Shown: positions 1 to 10,780 of the stretch, one piece after another | How the letters are laid out: every line of letters starts with the position of its first letter | How positions within the stretch are numbered: the first letter of the stretch is position 1 | Origin: Paracyclopina nana | Lineage: Eukaryota > Arthropoda > Copepoda > Cyclopoida > Cyclopettidae | Assembly: GCA_019096065.1 (NCBI GenBank) | Contig: JAGUCH010000008.1 | Location: forward strand, 4,097,001-4,161,000 | Reading direction: 5' to 3' | DNA: 64,000 nt | Notes under the pieces: model-generated | Database searches by the model: none | Seen by the model: the letters and a program-made list of their open reading frames with translations, nothing else | What the model was told of the DNA's origin: nothing | Position numbers and translations under genes: made by a program

Positions 1-639
1 AGTGTGTGCAGTCATATGCAGGTTTTAGACACAGCGCAGGGTAGGTTGACTAGTTTTTCAAAAGGGTTGCCTTATAGGACGGCAGCAAAAAATAAGAAAG
101 AATCACTTAATCTGCGTACATTTCTGAATGTGGCACCTTTTAACAAGTCTCAAAGGGCAAGAAACTCGGGAACTCGAGCATTTTTACTTTTCAGAAAATG
201 TTCAAAAAGGTAATAATTTGGAAAAATACTCATACCAAAAAATATGTACGAATGACTATGAAAGAAAAAAATACTCTAATTTTCAACTTTAATTCTGCCA
301 TTTGTCATTAGCTTCAGCTATTTTTTTAAATGCAAATTGGATTGCACAGAGGGACATTTTTCACGAGCTGAGTAGAATCCTTGGTCAGTTCTTAGAACAA
401 CACCCAAAGTTGCCGGAAAACAAAGGTAAATTACCGTTGTTCCAGTAGGTAGATTCTCAGAATTTTTAGGTCCTGTTGTACTGTCGCAATAAACTTAGTT
501 TCGATTTATTTTCATGGCTTTTTTGAACGTATTTCTGTGAGTGTACAGAAATATAAGACTTATTACATCCGTTTAATGATATCAGAGTCTCGTTGACAGT
601 GAGCAATTCAACTTGATGCTAGCATTAATTAGCTATAAA
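1..639. other. Gene-free 5' flank
   Basis: I see no coding exon, RNA gene or repeat that I can support here. It is AT-rich with only short chance ORFs. The last ~100 bases should hold the promoter and 5' UTR of the gene starting at 640, but no convincing TATA or initiator can be fixed. Confidence 0.5.
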
Positions 640-1372
640 ATGCTGAAGTCGTCATTTTTTATTTTCTTAGGCCTATTTTCACTATGCGTATCAGGTAACA
701 ACTAAAACAATTATTATAACTTTTCGTGTCATCTCAGCAATTTAATTTTAGTTCATGGAGGCAGTTTTTTCTCACTGGAGCAAAAATGCCAGATTTTCAT
801 GGATGTTGCTGACAAAATGGAGCAGGAAAAGTTTTTATCAAATGGTGAAAAGCAATTTTTTACGTTTTATAAAAGCTTGAAAAATTATGGGTTTTTTTCA
901 CTTAAAAAGATGACTACTTGAAAAGTTACACTTTGTGTCGTGATGTTTTGCATCTGGATGACTTTGACACAATCCCCACTCGACGTAAGAATCTACCAAC
1001 AAAGATTGGAATTGACAAGACTTTTGACTCGCGGAATTTGCAATATTATTTTGATGGCGATGGTTTTTGTGCCATCATGCTGTTTGAAAGTGGTTTCTTC
1101 AAAGGCAAGCCAACAACTTTGGTCAAATCTTCGCGATTTGTCAGTAGCAAAACTGTTCACAGCATCAAGAACATTGGAAATTGCTGCTGGACCATTTACA
1201 AGTATACAGCAATTTTGAAATTAAATGTATAACGTGCGAACTTATACTAAAAATCCATTTTTGCAGTAACGGCTCAAAATGGGATGTCATCAGGGCCCAA
1301 GAAGAAAAAGCAGTTCTGAAGCATCCTTTGAGGCCACCATTTCTCTTCAAGAAATCAACTGATTGTGAATAG
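640..1372 (+). CDS. Secreted protein with beta/gamma-crystallin-like Greek-key segment
   Basis: Four exons were reconstructed: 640-694, 752-844, 910-1201 and 1267-1372. They join in phase (1, 1, 2) across introns of 57, 65 and 65 bp with GT-AG ends and give 181 residues ending in TAG. Residues 1-18 form a signal peptide (MLKSSFFIFLGLFSLCVS), so the product should enter the secretory path. Residues ~103-153 (CAIMLFESGFFKGK, then SIKNIGNCCWTIYNNGSKW) resemble one Greek-key pair of beta/gamma-crystallin-type proteins: a hydrophobic strand, an F-x-G-K turn, a spaced S-x-K-x-x-G, then W-x-I-Y. The first half (residues 19-95) is unrecognised. Cysteines at 31, 59, 103, 141, 142 and 180 could form disulphides. 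The start is the only ATG that opens a signal peptide. The family assignment is an inference from pattern; the gene structure itself is well supported. Confidence 0.75.
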
Positions 1373-1444
1373 TGTTCTCAGCCATTCCCTCGAGTGCCTT
1401 ACTTTACCATTTTGCCATTCCGGATCCTCCTCCGGATTGGCGTC

Positions 1445-1450
1445 AATAAA
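1445..1450 (+). other. Polyadenylation signal AATAAA
   Basis: A canonical AATAAA lies 73 bases after the TAG stop of the preceding secreted-protein gene, a normal distance for its 3' end. Confidence 0.5.
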
Positions 1451-4400
1451 CTTAACTCTCTTTTTTCAAAAGAGTTATGAATTAGAAATTTCTATATTTT
1501 TTATCATGGCTTCACTGTATGAGCTTTTGTCAGATTGTGTATTAACTTTATGGCATTTGTCATGCATTTTTTGCTGGCTTCGTCGCCATTTATGCCCCCC
1601 AAGGATATGGCATAATAATTTTGTGCCAAAAGCCAAGAAAACTTTTGATGACATATCAATAGCAGCACAAACTGTCAATAACTTTTACCATATTTGCATA
1701 GACGCGCGAGATGCTTTCTTTGTATGCTGGGCCATTTTTGGTCTTTTCATTCGCGCGAGCTACAGATAAGAGCAGTAAATAGAACACGGATTTGATCCAA
1801 TTTTGTCTCAAATTCTGGCAGGAATAAAGCTTTTGCTCGCAAATTGGATTTTTGTTTTTGCAATACGAGAACGCACAGGAGTCTTAACTTTAGTTTACAA
1901 TTATTTCATCCATTTTTCCCGAATAGAAATCAGTCTTTTCCAGTTCTTAAAAAACTCTTATTCTATTTCCCCTTTTATTTTATTTTTTAAAAGGATATCC
2001 GGAACTGAACAAAAGCCGCAAATACAAATGTATGCATGGGAGTAAATCAGATTACTCCATTTTCTCCTGCCATTCCACAGTGGGAAGTCTCATCTTATGT
2101 TAGGATAAAGCCTCCTTGAGATAAGTTTCAAGCTCAATTGCCCAGTGTGCATAAACTGCTCGTATACACTCTTTGCGTGGCATTATAAGCCAAGTCTGAT
2201 AAACACGAACCTATATATAGTGGAAGGCTGCGTAAAGTATGTAGTATTGTAAGCAGAAGATTATGGCATCATTATGCAGCAGAATCTTGAAGGTTACTCC
2301 TTTCACTATAACAATCATAATAATACAGAATCTTCGGCTTGGCTGAGTGGCTTTTATTCACAGCTCATTATGCTTTGTTTGTTGCTTGTCAAATCCTCTC
2401 GGCCTTTCATGCCCAGCTCCAAATAGTTTCAGGTTTAATGACAGCTAAAAGTTAGTGGAACTTGGTATATATGGTGACCTTGTAAGATGTCACCAAGCAA
2501 TTGGGCTAAAACATCCTGCTTCTCCTACTGCAACAACAACAACTGGATGGAGGAAACTTGATGCTGAGAATGGAAACCAAGACGAAGAAAGTCAAACCGC
2601 CGTCGGCTCACTCAAAACAGGTTAAAATCCAGCTCGGTGCTATGCCAAGATTTTCCAAACAGAAAATGACCATGCAATATAAATTAAGGCATTTTCCTAT
2701 TTTTTTTAATCCAAGGTTAGGGCACAAAAGGGGATTTTTATAAAAGGTATTTTGAGTGAGTTTGAAAGTCCTTGCGTTACCCAATGCGTCTTAATGCTTG
2801 GTTGGGCACTCACACGCTCGCATCCTTGCAAGCAAATGTCAGGCAGCAACAACACAACAACATCAACTACACGTGCTCTATGTAGGCCCAAAAGTGGTGC
2901 GTAGCTTCGCTTGATTACAATAATTTCGTCTTGTCCTGATGCACTCTGGAAGAATGGGGCAGAAGATTTAAGCAGACTTTGTGCTGCATAATTTCGACCT
3001 TACTACTTCTAGTAGCATACCACACAGAGAACCAACATGAGAAATGTAACTCAAAACCTGATGCAAAAGAGGAGCATGAAAGTCAATTGTGTTTGTGCGA
3101 GAGCTTATGTCACTTTTTTGCCCCATAGTGACTCAAAGGCATTCTTTGGATAAATACAGTTAGGATACAAGCGTGACTACTTCCGCAGGAAGAAGCAATC
3201 TTACTTTGCCCCCCTAAGTTCACGGTCAAGTTGCATTACATAAATGGTCATCGACAATCAAGGATGGTAAGGCGAGCTTGATTCTCTTCCAAGATGCAGC
3301 TGCTGGGAATTGTGGGACAACTGTTTTTGCCCTTGTATTATCCGCGATGTATTCCATCTCATTGTGAATCAGTAGCCACGCCCACCGCTGCACCAAAGAG
3401 TGACAAAATCGGGGATTTTGTAGCCGGCGAAAAATCGCAAAAAATTCCTGACATCTCTGAAGAGCTTGGAGATAGTCGATGATTATGACGAGGAGCTAGG
3501 GGACAAAAGAAAATCTCGGGCCCCAAGGGAACAATAGTGAAAGCTCAATGACAAGAGAAGAGGATCTCATTTTCATAGAAAGTCAATCAATCTTGCTTTG
3601 GTGGCGAAAAATAGGTATCTCCTGGGTGTGAAAGCAGCGGCAATTTTTGCCATTCTCAGCGAATACGGAGGAGAAATAGCATTGGTAGTCAACCTAATTT
3701 TCAGATTTAGCTAACCTCACGACTAATCTGGAGAGCTTATGCTAATCAAAGAAGGTTTTGCCTCACCACCATCGTCACCAGCTGATGTTTGTTTGTGTCC
3801 CACTTTCGACGCAGTGATTTTCAAGGAAAAGATAATGTCAGCGATCAATCACCGATTATTATTAGTACGCATTGCCCAGTTTGCAAAACATATTACACTC
3901 GGTTTGGTATTTGGGTTGCGAGAGCGCGCGCGTGCTCGCGAAAGCTGCGATACTACGCTACGCTTTTCATTGCATTTTTCTTCCCAATCAAGATCAATGT
4001 CAGACAAATGCAATAATATAATGCTATGCATAGTTTAGTAAAGAGAATGTAACCACGATTTGTAAGGAATGTTGACAAAGTAGATGTTTTAAATCAGACA
4101 TCATGGCCTCTTTCTTATCATAAGCTCATATTGAGTTCCTTTGAAATCGACAAACTGCCAAATTTCGCAGAATGTATGCATGACCTTTGAGATCATTGCT
4201 ATTATTATAATAGAAAAGACAACAAAACTGTGCTAGTAATGTGCTTAAAAAAGTACGAAACTCAACTATATCTAAGGCCTATGCTCTCGATGTGATATAT
4301 TTGAATTGATAAGAAATACATCGTGCTCGACATGGGCATCATTTGTAAAGGCATTATCAACAGAAATTCCTTAGAGATTTCCCTCATTTTTTCCAATTGA

Positions 4401-5079
4401 GAAGTAACCCGATTCGGAAAAATAGAAAACTTGTGTGGCTGCAAAAGGAGCATTGGTGGCCATATGTGACCACTTTTTATGCACCTGGCTAGGAATACAT
4501 ATAGTAATAATATTGCACCAAAATGAATCCATCAACTGAGGAATTAGAAAGGAATGTTCTCGGTCTCAATCCATTTTGTCAACGAAAATCAGGGAATCTT
4601 GGAGCATTAATAAGAAATAGAATTACAATGCAAGCCCTTAAGGATCCAAAGTCTTTAACCTATTAAATAAGATTGCATCGAAAAATCAAGAGATGATACT
4701 TGGATGCCCATCAAAAGCAGTGGAAGTAATGCAGCTGATAAAAAGTAGCACTAGAGGTGAGAAGAACCACTGTGCAGGTTTTGTCAATGTTCAAAAAGTT
4801 TTTCTCTACCAGTAATCGCAAATCCCAGGTAGGCTTTCAATTTCCAAATACTTCTCAGCTTTTTCTCGCACCAGGGATTATTTTTTCCCGGGAAAAAAAA
4901 GTGTCACCCGGCCAATTCGCTATCAAGCTAAAAAAGGATGCAATATTTTTGTCTACGGCCATCAACCAAAAAGAAATGGTGCAAAATCAATCCAAATTCT
5001 CAAATATATCCTCCGAAATTTGCTAAGATGCTAAAGATCATTGCAGAGCTGCATTGCTATTTGCTGAATGTCTAAACAT
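1451..5079. other. Mostly non-coding stretch
   Basis: Apart from the weak two-exon candidate at 3294-3537, I see no gene I can support. ORFs here are short, lack domain patterns and do not join through good splice sites. No RNA gene or repeat was recognised. Confidence 0.4.
3294..3537 (+). CDS. Candidate two-exon small protein (63 aa), unrecognised
   Basis: Exon 3294-3371 (26 codons, hydrophobic start MQLLGIVGQLFLPLYY) joins in phase 0 to exon 3424-3537 across a 52-bp GT-AG intron, the size class seen in confident genes of this window. The second exon encodes a highly charged tail (KNRKKF, VDDYDEELGDKRK) ending in TAG. The N-terminus could be a weak signal peptide, which would make this a small secreted or peptide precursor. 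Against it, the same stretch is also fairly open on the minus strand and no family is recognised. Treat it as a hypothesis only. Confidence 0.22.
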
Positions 5080-5273
5080 TAGTGATGGAACGAGTTTCAG
5101 CTTGGCTTGAAAGCTTGAAACTAAAACTCAGCTTGACCTACATAAGCAAAAGCTTGGGATTGCTCGAACCAAATTTTGAAAAGCTTGAAGCCCAAAAAAT
5201 ACAAAGCTTAAAAAAGCTTGATACCAAAAAATCCTTTGATCAAGCTGAAAATTTCAAACTCGTTCCATCACTA
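5080..5273. mobile_element. MITE, hAT-like termini, 18-bp perfect TIRs
   Basis: TAGTGATGGAACGAGTTT at 5080-5097 is matched exactly, in inverted orientation, at 5256-5273. The 194-bp interior is a degenerate array of AAGCTTGA-type words. The TAGTGATGG start is typical of hAT-family elements, but no matching 8-bp target duplication is visible (the flanks are CTAAACAT and CTCGCTTT), so the superfamily is uncertain. If TA is the target duplication, the TIR would begin GTGATGG. It is too short to code for a transposase. Confidence 0.75.
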
Positions 5274-5392
5274 CTCGCTTTTCTTTCTGACGTCACACTA
5301 ACTTGCATAGTAGCGCGTCGAATTTATAGGTCGCGATAATCTTGGAATTTCAAGCTACCAAGGATTTGCGTTTATTGGTAGAGAAAAATGAA

Positions 5393-5579
5393 TCCCTACC
5401 ACCCTCAGCAAAAGTTAGGCCCCGCGAAAAATCCTGATCGGCCGGGAAAGATTTGAGAACCTCGCAAATTTTTCATTTCCTCGCTACGCTCGGATGAAAA
5501 ATAGTAGCTCGGTTCTCAAATCTTTCCCGACCTCTCAGGGATTTTTCTTGGGGCCTAACTTTTGCTGAGGGGGTAGGGA
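5393..5579. mobile_element. Foldback MITE with ~70-bp inverted arms
   Basis: The arm 5393-5462 (starting TCCCTACC) pairs with 5510-5579 (ending GGTAGGGA) at roughly 85% identity, leaving a short centre of ~47 bp. Shared blocks include CAGCAAAAGTTAGGCCCC and GGGAAAGATTTGAGAACC. This is the structure of a nonautonomous foldback DNA element. No clear target-site duplication is visible and there is no coding capacity. Confidence 0.8.
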
Positions 5580-6736
5580 ACTATTATTCCACATCTAATG
5601 AGCAAAAAGTTGGCGACTAGAAAACTTTTCTTTTATAAAAGAATAATGATGCAGGTAGACAGTCTTCCGCTTTATTTAGTCGAAAGTGGATTAGAGATAG
5701 GAACAAATACATGAAAAGGCGAGTTTGTTTGTAATTGACATAAATGTAATAAGTTGGTAACAGGTGGGAGAGAGGTAGAAGTGAACATGGGCTTTCACTC
5801 AATTGTGCCCAGTTTTCTTCCTGTGAATTTCAAGCTCCTCTCGGGAGCCATAGCTGAAAAAGCAAGTGGTACAGATGAATTTGTCTTCACTCCAATAGTT
5901 TCTCAGTTTTGAGCGCAAGACTGCAAGGGAAAAAAATAGAGTCAAACTTTTTTCGTGTTCTGCTGTGCATTTAAAATGTGTCTGGCTGTCTTTGAGCTGA
6001 CAACTTAACTGGTTATTGTGACAGACTGTTTACAAATCGTGTGCACTGACTTTTTTTCTAATTCTGAATCTTACCAGATACCTTCTTCATTAGTGGAGTC
6101 ATTTTCTTGGAAAATCCAATGTTCCTCTTCAGATTGTAAGACCTGAGTGAATGGTTTTCCTTGAGGAAGAAGTCTGACTAAATACTGTTTTGATTTATCT
6201 TGATAGAATTCAAGAGACAACTGAGGAGACTGCATCAGTGCTAGCGCTCGCCTTATAAAAGACTATTATTAATACAGTGCAGTGATCATGCTGGGAGTAA
6301 AGCTGGAAAAAAGCACACACGTACCGAAAATAATCGCATAACCATTATTAGCCCTCATTTTTCACCTTGACAAACTTGAGCTATGAGGATAAATGTGAAA
6401 GCTCCTCTGTGAAAAATTCTGTGAATTAGGCAGCTTTAAATTGAGCGCACTGGAACAAGGAAAATGCTTTGGCTAGATTTTGTGTAACTTGACACGTTTG
6501 TGAAACTCGTTCTGAAGCATTCCTTAAAAATATAAAAAATGGCCAAAGGCATGACTTCAATTCACCTCATTACAATCTATGGATATGCAGAATGAAATGA
6601 CATCCTTACACATACAGAGGAGCTACTTAAATCATGTTAAAAAGGAGCAAATTTCGAGCAGAGAAACGTAGAACGTATAATCACGTGTAGCGTTATTTGT
6701 GGCGGCCCACATTGAAGTAGCATCATGTGAGCTATT
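5580..6736. other. Gene-free stretch
   Basis: No supported gene, RNA or repeat was seen. Only short ORFs occur, without splice partners. Confidence 0.4.
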
Positions 6737-7150
6737 TTATTGTTGTCGGAGCAAATACAACTGTCCGTGAAAAAGTAGTAGCATAGTAGTTGGTGAAAGC
6801 ACTTCCCTCAGCCGGATTGACCTCGTCAATTGATGATTTGATGCATTTCTTCGCCATGTAGTCTTGACCAAAGCCTTGACATAAATTGCAACAAAGCAAG
6901 CAGCCAATGCAATGAGCCATTCGAGCTCACTAATTAGATCAAGAATTATTGAGGCTGTTCACGCAAAACGTCTCTCTTCACTAATTTTTGTATCTTTTAA
7001 AGCTGCCCACGAGGGCTGCGGGGTCTTCTGGATCAGCCACAGTTCGAGAGCCGCACTTTTTCAGCACTTTGTCCACGAGCCAGTCGAAAAATGACTCACA
7101 GCCGATCATCAGGAAAAAAAGAAGGCCCACTAGTAATGCAGTGCCCACCA
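6737..7150 (-). CDS. Probable 3' exons of a multi-pass membrane protein (partial)
   Basis: Two minus-strand exons, 6982-7150 and 6737-6929, join in phase 2 across a 52-bp GT-AG intron and run to TAA. The first exon opens after an acceptor and encodes a hydrophobic helix (ALLVGLLFFLMIGC), then a charged stretch (DWLVDKVLKKCGSR, DPEDPAALVGSFKRYK). The second encodes another helix (LEWLIALAACFVAIYVKAL) and a basic tail. Two membrane segments in one consistent frame over a typical intron make it likely real, about 119 residues visible. Upstream exons are not fixed; they may be the possible exons at 8861-9443, beyond the inverted-repeat element. AATAAA overlaps the stop region. I do not recognise the family. 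Confidence 0.42.
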
Positions 7151-7664
7151 CTTAATAGGAAGACGGTGAAAAAAGATGCTCATTTTGCCTTATCTATAAA
7201 CAAATACTTGTCACTGGCTGATTCACATAACTTGCTATTTGATAAGGTTAGTTCAAATGCAAATATTTGCAGATTGAATATTAATCACTGCTAATTGAAT
7301 TTCCTAGGGTAGCGAGTTTACGAAAAGAGCGCTAAGCTAAGCAACTACATTGAATTAGAATGAGAATTTGCGAGCACACTCTGTACTACCCCACCAGAAC
7401 TTTGGTTCCCGATTCGAGAACGAATGTTACGCGATTCCTCTAGAGTACATATTCGGTAAAGAATCGTTCTACGATTTTGTCTCGATTAGTCAGTTAATTT
7501 GACCAACAGAAACAATCGTTGATGATTATTACTCAAATTCTTGGCAAAGATTCTTTAACAAAAATGTCAATAAACATTCTTAGATGATTGTTTCATTATC
7601 AATTGATTCATTTTTGTTTTCTCAGCAAACATGATTATTTATCATCTTGACTACTCGGGAACAA

Positions 7665-8245
7665 ATAAGGAACTTAAAGGTCAATAACTTTTCAACATGT
7701 ACTCAGAGTGAAAAGTTACTGATTGCTAATGAACTATTCAAGAGGTTTTGCTCTGTAACTTTTCATTAATGAATACTGCTTGACTATTCAAGAACTATTC
7801 AGGAACTTCTATTTCATGAGCTTTTCATTAATAAATACTTCTTGATAATTCAAGCACTATTCAAGAACTTTCATTCAGTAACTTTTCAACAATAAATTAT
7901 GCTTGATTTTTCAAGAATTATTCAGCTAAGTTCATTTAAGCAACTTTTCAACAGTGAAAGCTTCTTGATAATTTAAGAACTATTCAAAAGCTTATGTTCA
8001 GTAACTTCTCAATAATGAATGAAACCTGAATATTCAATTATAATTCAGGAATGTTGATGTCAACAACTTTTCAAGAATGATTTTTTTTTCATAGTTCAAG
8101 CAAGTTCAAGAAAAATTCACAAACTTTTGGTTGGGAACTAATCAATGTGAATACTTTTTCATGATGTTAAGAGCTATTCATGATTTTTTAATTTCAGTAA
8201 CCTTTCAATTATGAATGCTTCTTAAGCAGTCAAGAACTATTCAGT
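7665..8245 (+). repeat. Degenerate ~65-bp tandem repeat
   Basis: About eight to nine diverged units occur head to tail. Each contains variants of TTCAAGAACTATTCA, then CAGTAACTTTTCAATAATGA, then GCTTCTTGATAA. Related words in inverted orientation (CCTGAAAAGTTCCTGAA) appear at about 8550-8640 nearer the right TIR. The array lies wholly inside the 7385-8860 element and is probably part of its body. Confidence 0.6.
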
Positions 8246-8354
8246 GACATCTGGACTTACAAAAAATTCAAAGTACTCTAAGAATTTAAGCTAGCTCCAT
8301 CTATAGCATTTTCGGCTCAATATTGTAGCTAAAAATATTGTAAATAGCAGTGGG

Positions 8355-8429
8355 TCCTCTGTGGTCTAGAGGCAAGGCACTGGATTCCAAAACTGAGGTT
8401 CATGGGTTCGAATCCACCATGGGTAAACT
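8355..8429 (+). repeat. tRNA-like segment (SINE head or tRNA relic)
   Basis: A perfect A box (TGGTCTAGAGG, 8362-8372) and B box (GGTTCGAATCC, 8405-8415) are spaced as in an intronless tRNA, and a D-stem GTCT/AGGC can form. However, the T-stem pairs only two of five positions and the acceptor stem is poor, so this is not a working tRNA. It is followed by a pyrimidine-rich tract, and CTTTCTAGCTTTT at ~8430 is repeated inverted at ~8503. A tRNA-derived SINE, or an internal pol III promoter captured by the host element, fits best. Confidence 0.55.
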
Positions 8430-8860
8430 ATCTTTCTAGCTTTTCTAACTTTCTTTCTTTCACTTATAATCCATCATAGTCTAAAGATAGTGAAAGCTTA
8501 ATCAAAAAGCTAGAAAGCTCCCCTAAAAAATAATTTTTGACAGGTCCTTGAATAATAACTGAAATCAAGTCCTTGAATATAAACTGAATTCAATTCCTGA
8601 AAAGTTCCTGAAAAGTTCCTGAATATTCTGGTTGGAACATACCTGAAAGGTTGAGAAAGAATTGTTAACAATTGATTAGGAGAGAATCATTAAATAATCT
8701 TTGGTTGATTTAAACAATCATTCGAGTGCTAATCACTTTCTCAACTAGAAAAAACGTCACCCATTTGATACCGATTCAAAAAATAATCAAGAATGTTAAT
8801 AGTTCACGAATTATCCTTGATTTTCAACCAAATTTTCGGGCAAAGTTCTGGTGGGGTAGT

Positions 8861-9443
8861 TGTGATGCTTTGCTGACGTAATGACATGACAAGTTGTCAA
8901 AAGTCCCAGCCACAGATGACATTTTTATGCTAGTAGTAGCTTGACTGAAGAGGTTAAGAAATACATTATTTTCGTAAGCACTTTCTCTAAGTACTGCAAG
9001 TCCCGAGGGAAATAATTTTGCTCTGACACTTTTGCTGCGCGCTCCACTGGCTTTCCGAATTATTATTGTACGCTTATATTTATGGCCAGGGCCGTAACAC
9101 TTCGATTTCACTATGAAATATCAGCCCAAACTAGCTTAGTACAACTTCTAGAGTCCATTCCAATCACTCGATTCCAAAGATCGAGGATCGAACATGGTGT
9201 ACTGTAATTTTCTGCTTTCTAAAAATAGCCCTAGTGTATCCAGATCTTACTGGGCAAATAGCGTGGAAAATTGACGCATCTTTTTTCAAGCTTTCCTATG
9301 GAAAATTGCTGGAAGGCCACAATGGATTCTTCCAGCAAGGTTGTGGATGCCAATTTCACTCCAAGAACTGGAGGACCAGCTAAAAGGCTTTCGTCTCCCA
9401 TGCCTCCATCCACATCACCGACCTCGGTATCATCACCGTCCAT
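8861..9443 (-). CDS. Possible coding exons abutting the inverted-repeat element (partial)
   Basis: A candidate first exon, 9251-9443 (ATG, 64 codons, acidic start MDGDDTEVGDVDGGMGDE), ends at a strong donor (A|GTAAGA). It joins in phase 1 to an exon starting at 9110 (KSKCYGPGHKYKR, KASGARSKSVRAK, LFSQATTSIKMSSVAG) that stays open right up to the TIR at 8860. If the element and one TGT copy are removed, the frame continues for about a dozen codons on the far side. No family is recognised. The plus strand of 9322-9455 is also open (MDSSSKVVDANFTPR, a Ser/Pro-rich tail), so even the coding strand is uncertain. Confidence 0.28.
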
Positions 9444-10392
9444 CCTGAGGCCGTAAAGGAGAACACTTTTTTCACGAGTCAAAAGGATGCACCAGCCTCA
9501 GAAAATTGAGACTTTTCCTCTTCGTCATGATACTTCGATTGTAGTAGTAACTGCAATTGGAAGTTTTGCTGGGATGATCACGTATTCGAGGTATATTATT
9601 GTAAGCTGCCACAGATGGCAAAAAGTGCCAAAAATGCAAGCCAGCCAAGAAATTCCTTCAGACGTGGCCGTGACAATGATGTTGAGTATTATGAAACAGA
9701 TGACATTTTCTAGCTTCTTTCTAAGCTACAGCTAAACTTTTTGCAGTGGAAAGCTTACTTTTACAAAAGCTCCTACGTAAAGAAAATATTTCCCAGCAAA
9801 AGTGTGGTCACCTACCGTGCTGCTGTATATATGCAATTAAATTGTGTCTTCTTCGTTCTCGCATTTTGCGATCTCTTCATCAAATTCACTACCACACATA
9901 CGAGCACACTTACACACTACAATTCATCAAGATCTTGACGAAAATTACATTTTGTTGACAACAATGGAGGCTGCTCCTCCGGCGGCCTCGAAATTGAAGT
10001 AGCAGCCTCCATATTGGCCTCAATTTTCCACAACTTCTACATGATTATTATTGGAATAGTGTCTAACTTTGCTCCACTTACATGTGAGGACTACAAATAA
10101 CACCTATTCAACAGCAGCAGCCTCCGAGGCTGCCGAGGCCGCGTGCATGAGAAATATGTGTCTGCATTTCGAGCATGCAACGTGTTTCCCCCGCAAAAAA
10201 GTTCAAGTTACATTTTTATCATTACAGAGCTAATTACAACCTAGTTGGCTTTCACAAACGCCTGAATAATTTTTTAGTTTTTACAAGAGTCTTCCCCCAA
10301 CGTGTCCCCGCCTCGTGCTGCTCACATAGGCCTTGCTACAAAACTCACGAGCACGCTGATAGTTCTTTTATTGTTTAAAGAATGTGCATATA
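9444..10392. other. Gene-free stretch
   Basis: No gene is supported. GC-rich words related to GGAGGCTGCT and GGCGGCCTCG near 9960-10010, with AGCAGCCTCC and GAGGCTGCC near 10105-10140, form a loose inverted relation, but not a clean repeat. Confidence 0.35.
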
Positions 10393-10780
10393 CCGTCTGA
10401 CCGTTCAAAATTGGACGGTGCGGGAATCAAAAGTTTGTGTTATGAATTCATGAATTTTGAGGCTTAATGGGTATCGTTGGAAAGCTTGAACCTTTGGGCA
10501 TCTTTTTTGTTTTCTGACAAAATGAAAAATATTATTGAGAATTCCGCGTGACAGCAAAAATAAATGATACATCAATTTTTTCGCGATAATGTTCTGGGTT
10601 ACATTTGTAAAAATGAATTTTCCCGGTTTATTTCTTGTTAAATTGATTTTTTCTACTTATACAAAAAAGATGGGAAAAGGCTCAATCTTTCCAATGATAT
10701 CATTTAAAAGTCCTGTATTTATTGAATATGTGACAAAAAGTAAAGATTCCTGTACCGTCCAATTTTGAACGGTCAGACTG
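10393..10780. mobile_element. MITE, Tc1/mariner-like (TA target), 36-bp TIRs
   Basis: The terminal 36 bases (10393-10428 and 10745-10780) are inverted copies with 33 of 36 matches, beginning CMGTCTGACCGTTCAAAATT. The element is flanked by TA on both sides (10391-10392 and 10781-10782), as expected for Tc1/mariner-type insertion. Inside each TIR, ACCGTTCAAAATTGGACGGT is itself a near-palindrome. At 388 bp it cannot encode a transposase. Confidence 0.85.

Larger units (their letters stand above)
7385..8860. mobile_element. Nonautonomous DNA transposon, 1.48 kb, perfect 20-bp TIRs
   Basis: ACTACCCCACCAGAACTTTG at 7385-7404 is matched exactly in inverted orientation at 8841-8860. The element is flanked on both sides by TGT (7382-7384 and 8861-8863), a possible 3-bp target duplication. 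The subterminal parts are also loosely symmetrical, with AACAATC/GATTGTT words near both ends. The interior holds a degenerate ~65-bp tandem repeat, a tRNA-like segment and no transposase ORF, so it would need an enzyme supplied from elsewhere. The superfamily is not recognised: a 3-bp duplication fits PIF/Harbinger- or CACTA-like elements, but the TIR motif matches neither that I know. Confidence 0.8.

Noticed and set aside
8355-8429. A functional tRNA gene
   Set aside because: The A and B boxes are perfect, but the T-stem and acceptor stem do not pair, and it lies within a repeat element.
9960-10145. GC-rich GGAGGCTGCT/AGCAGCCTCC patches as a foldback element
   Set aside because: The inverted match is short and interrupted, and termini cannot be defined.
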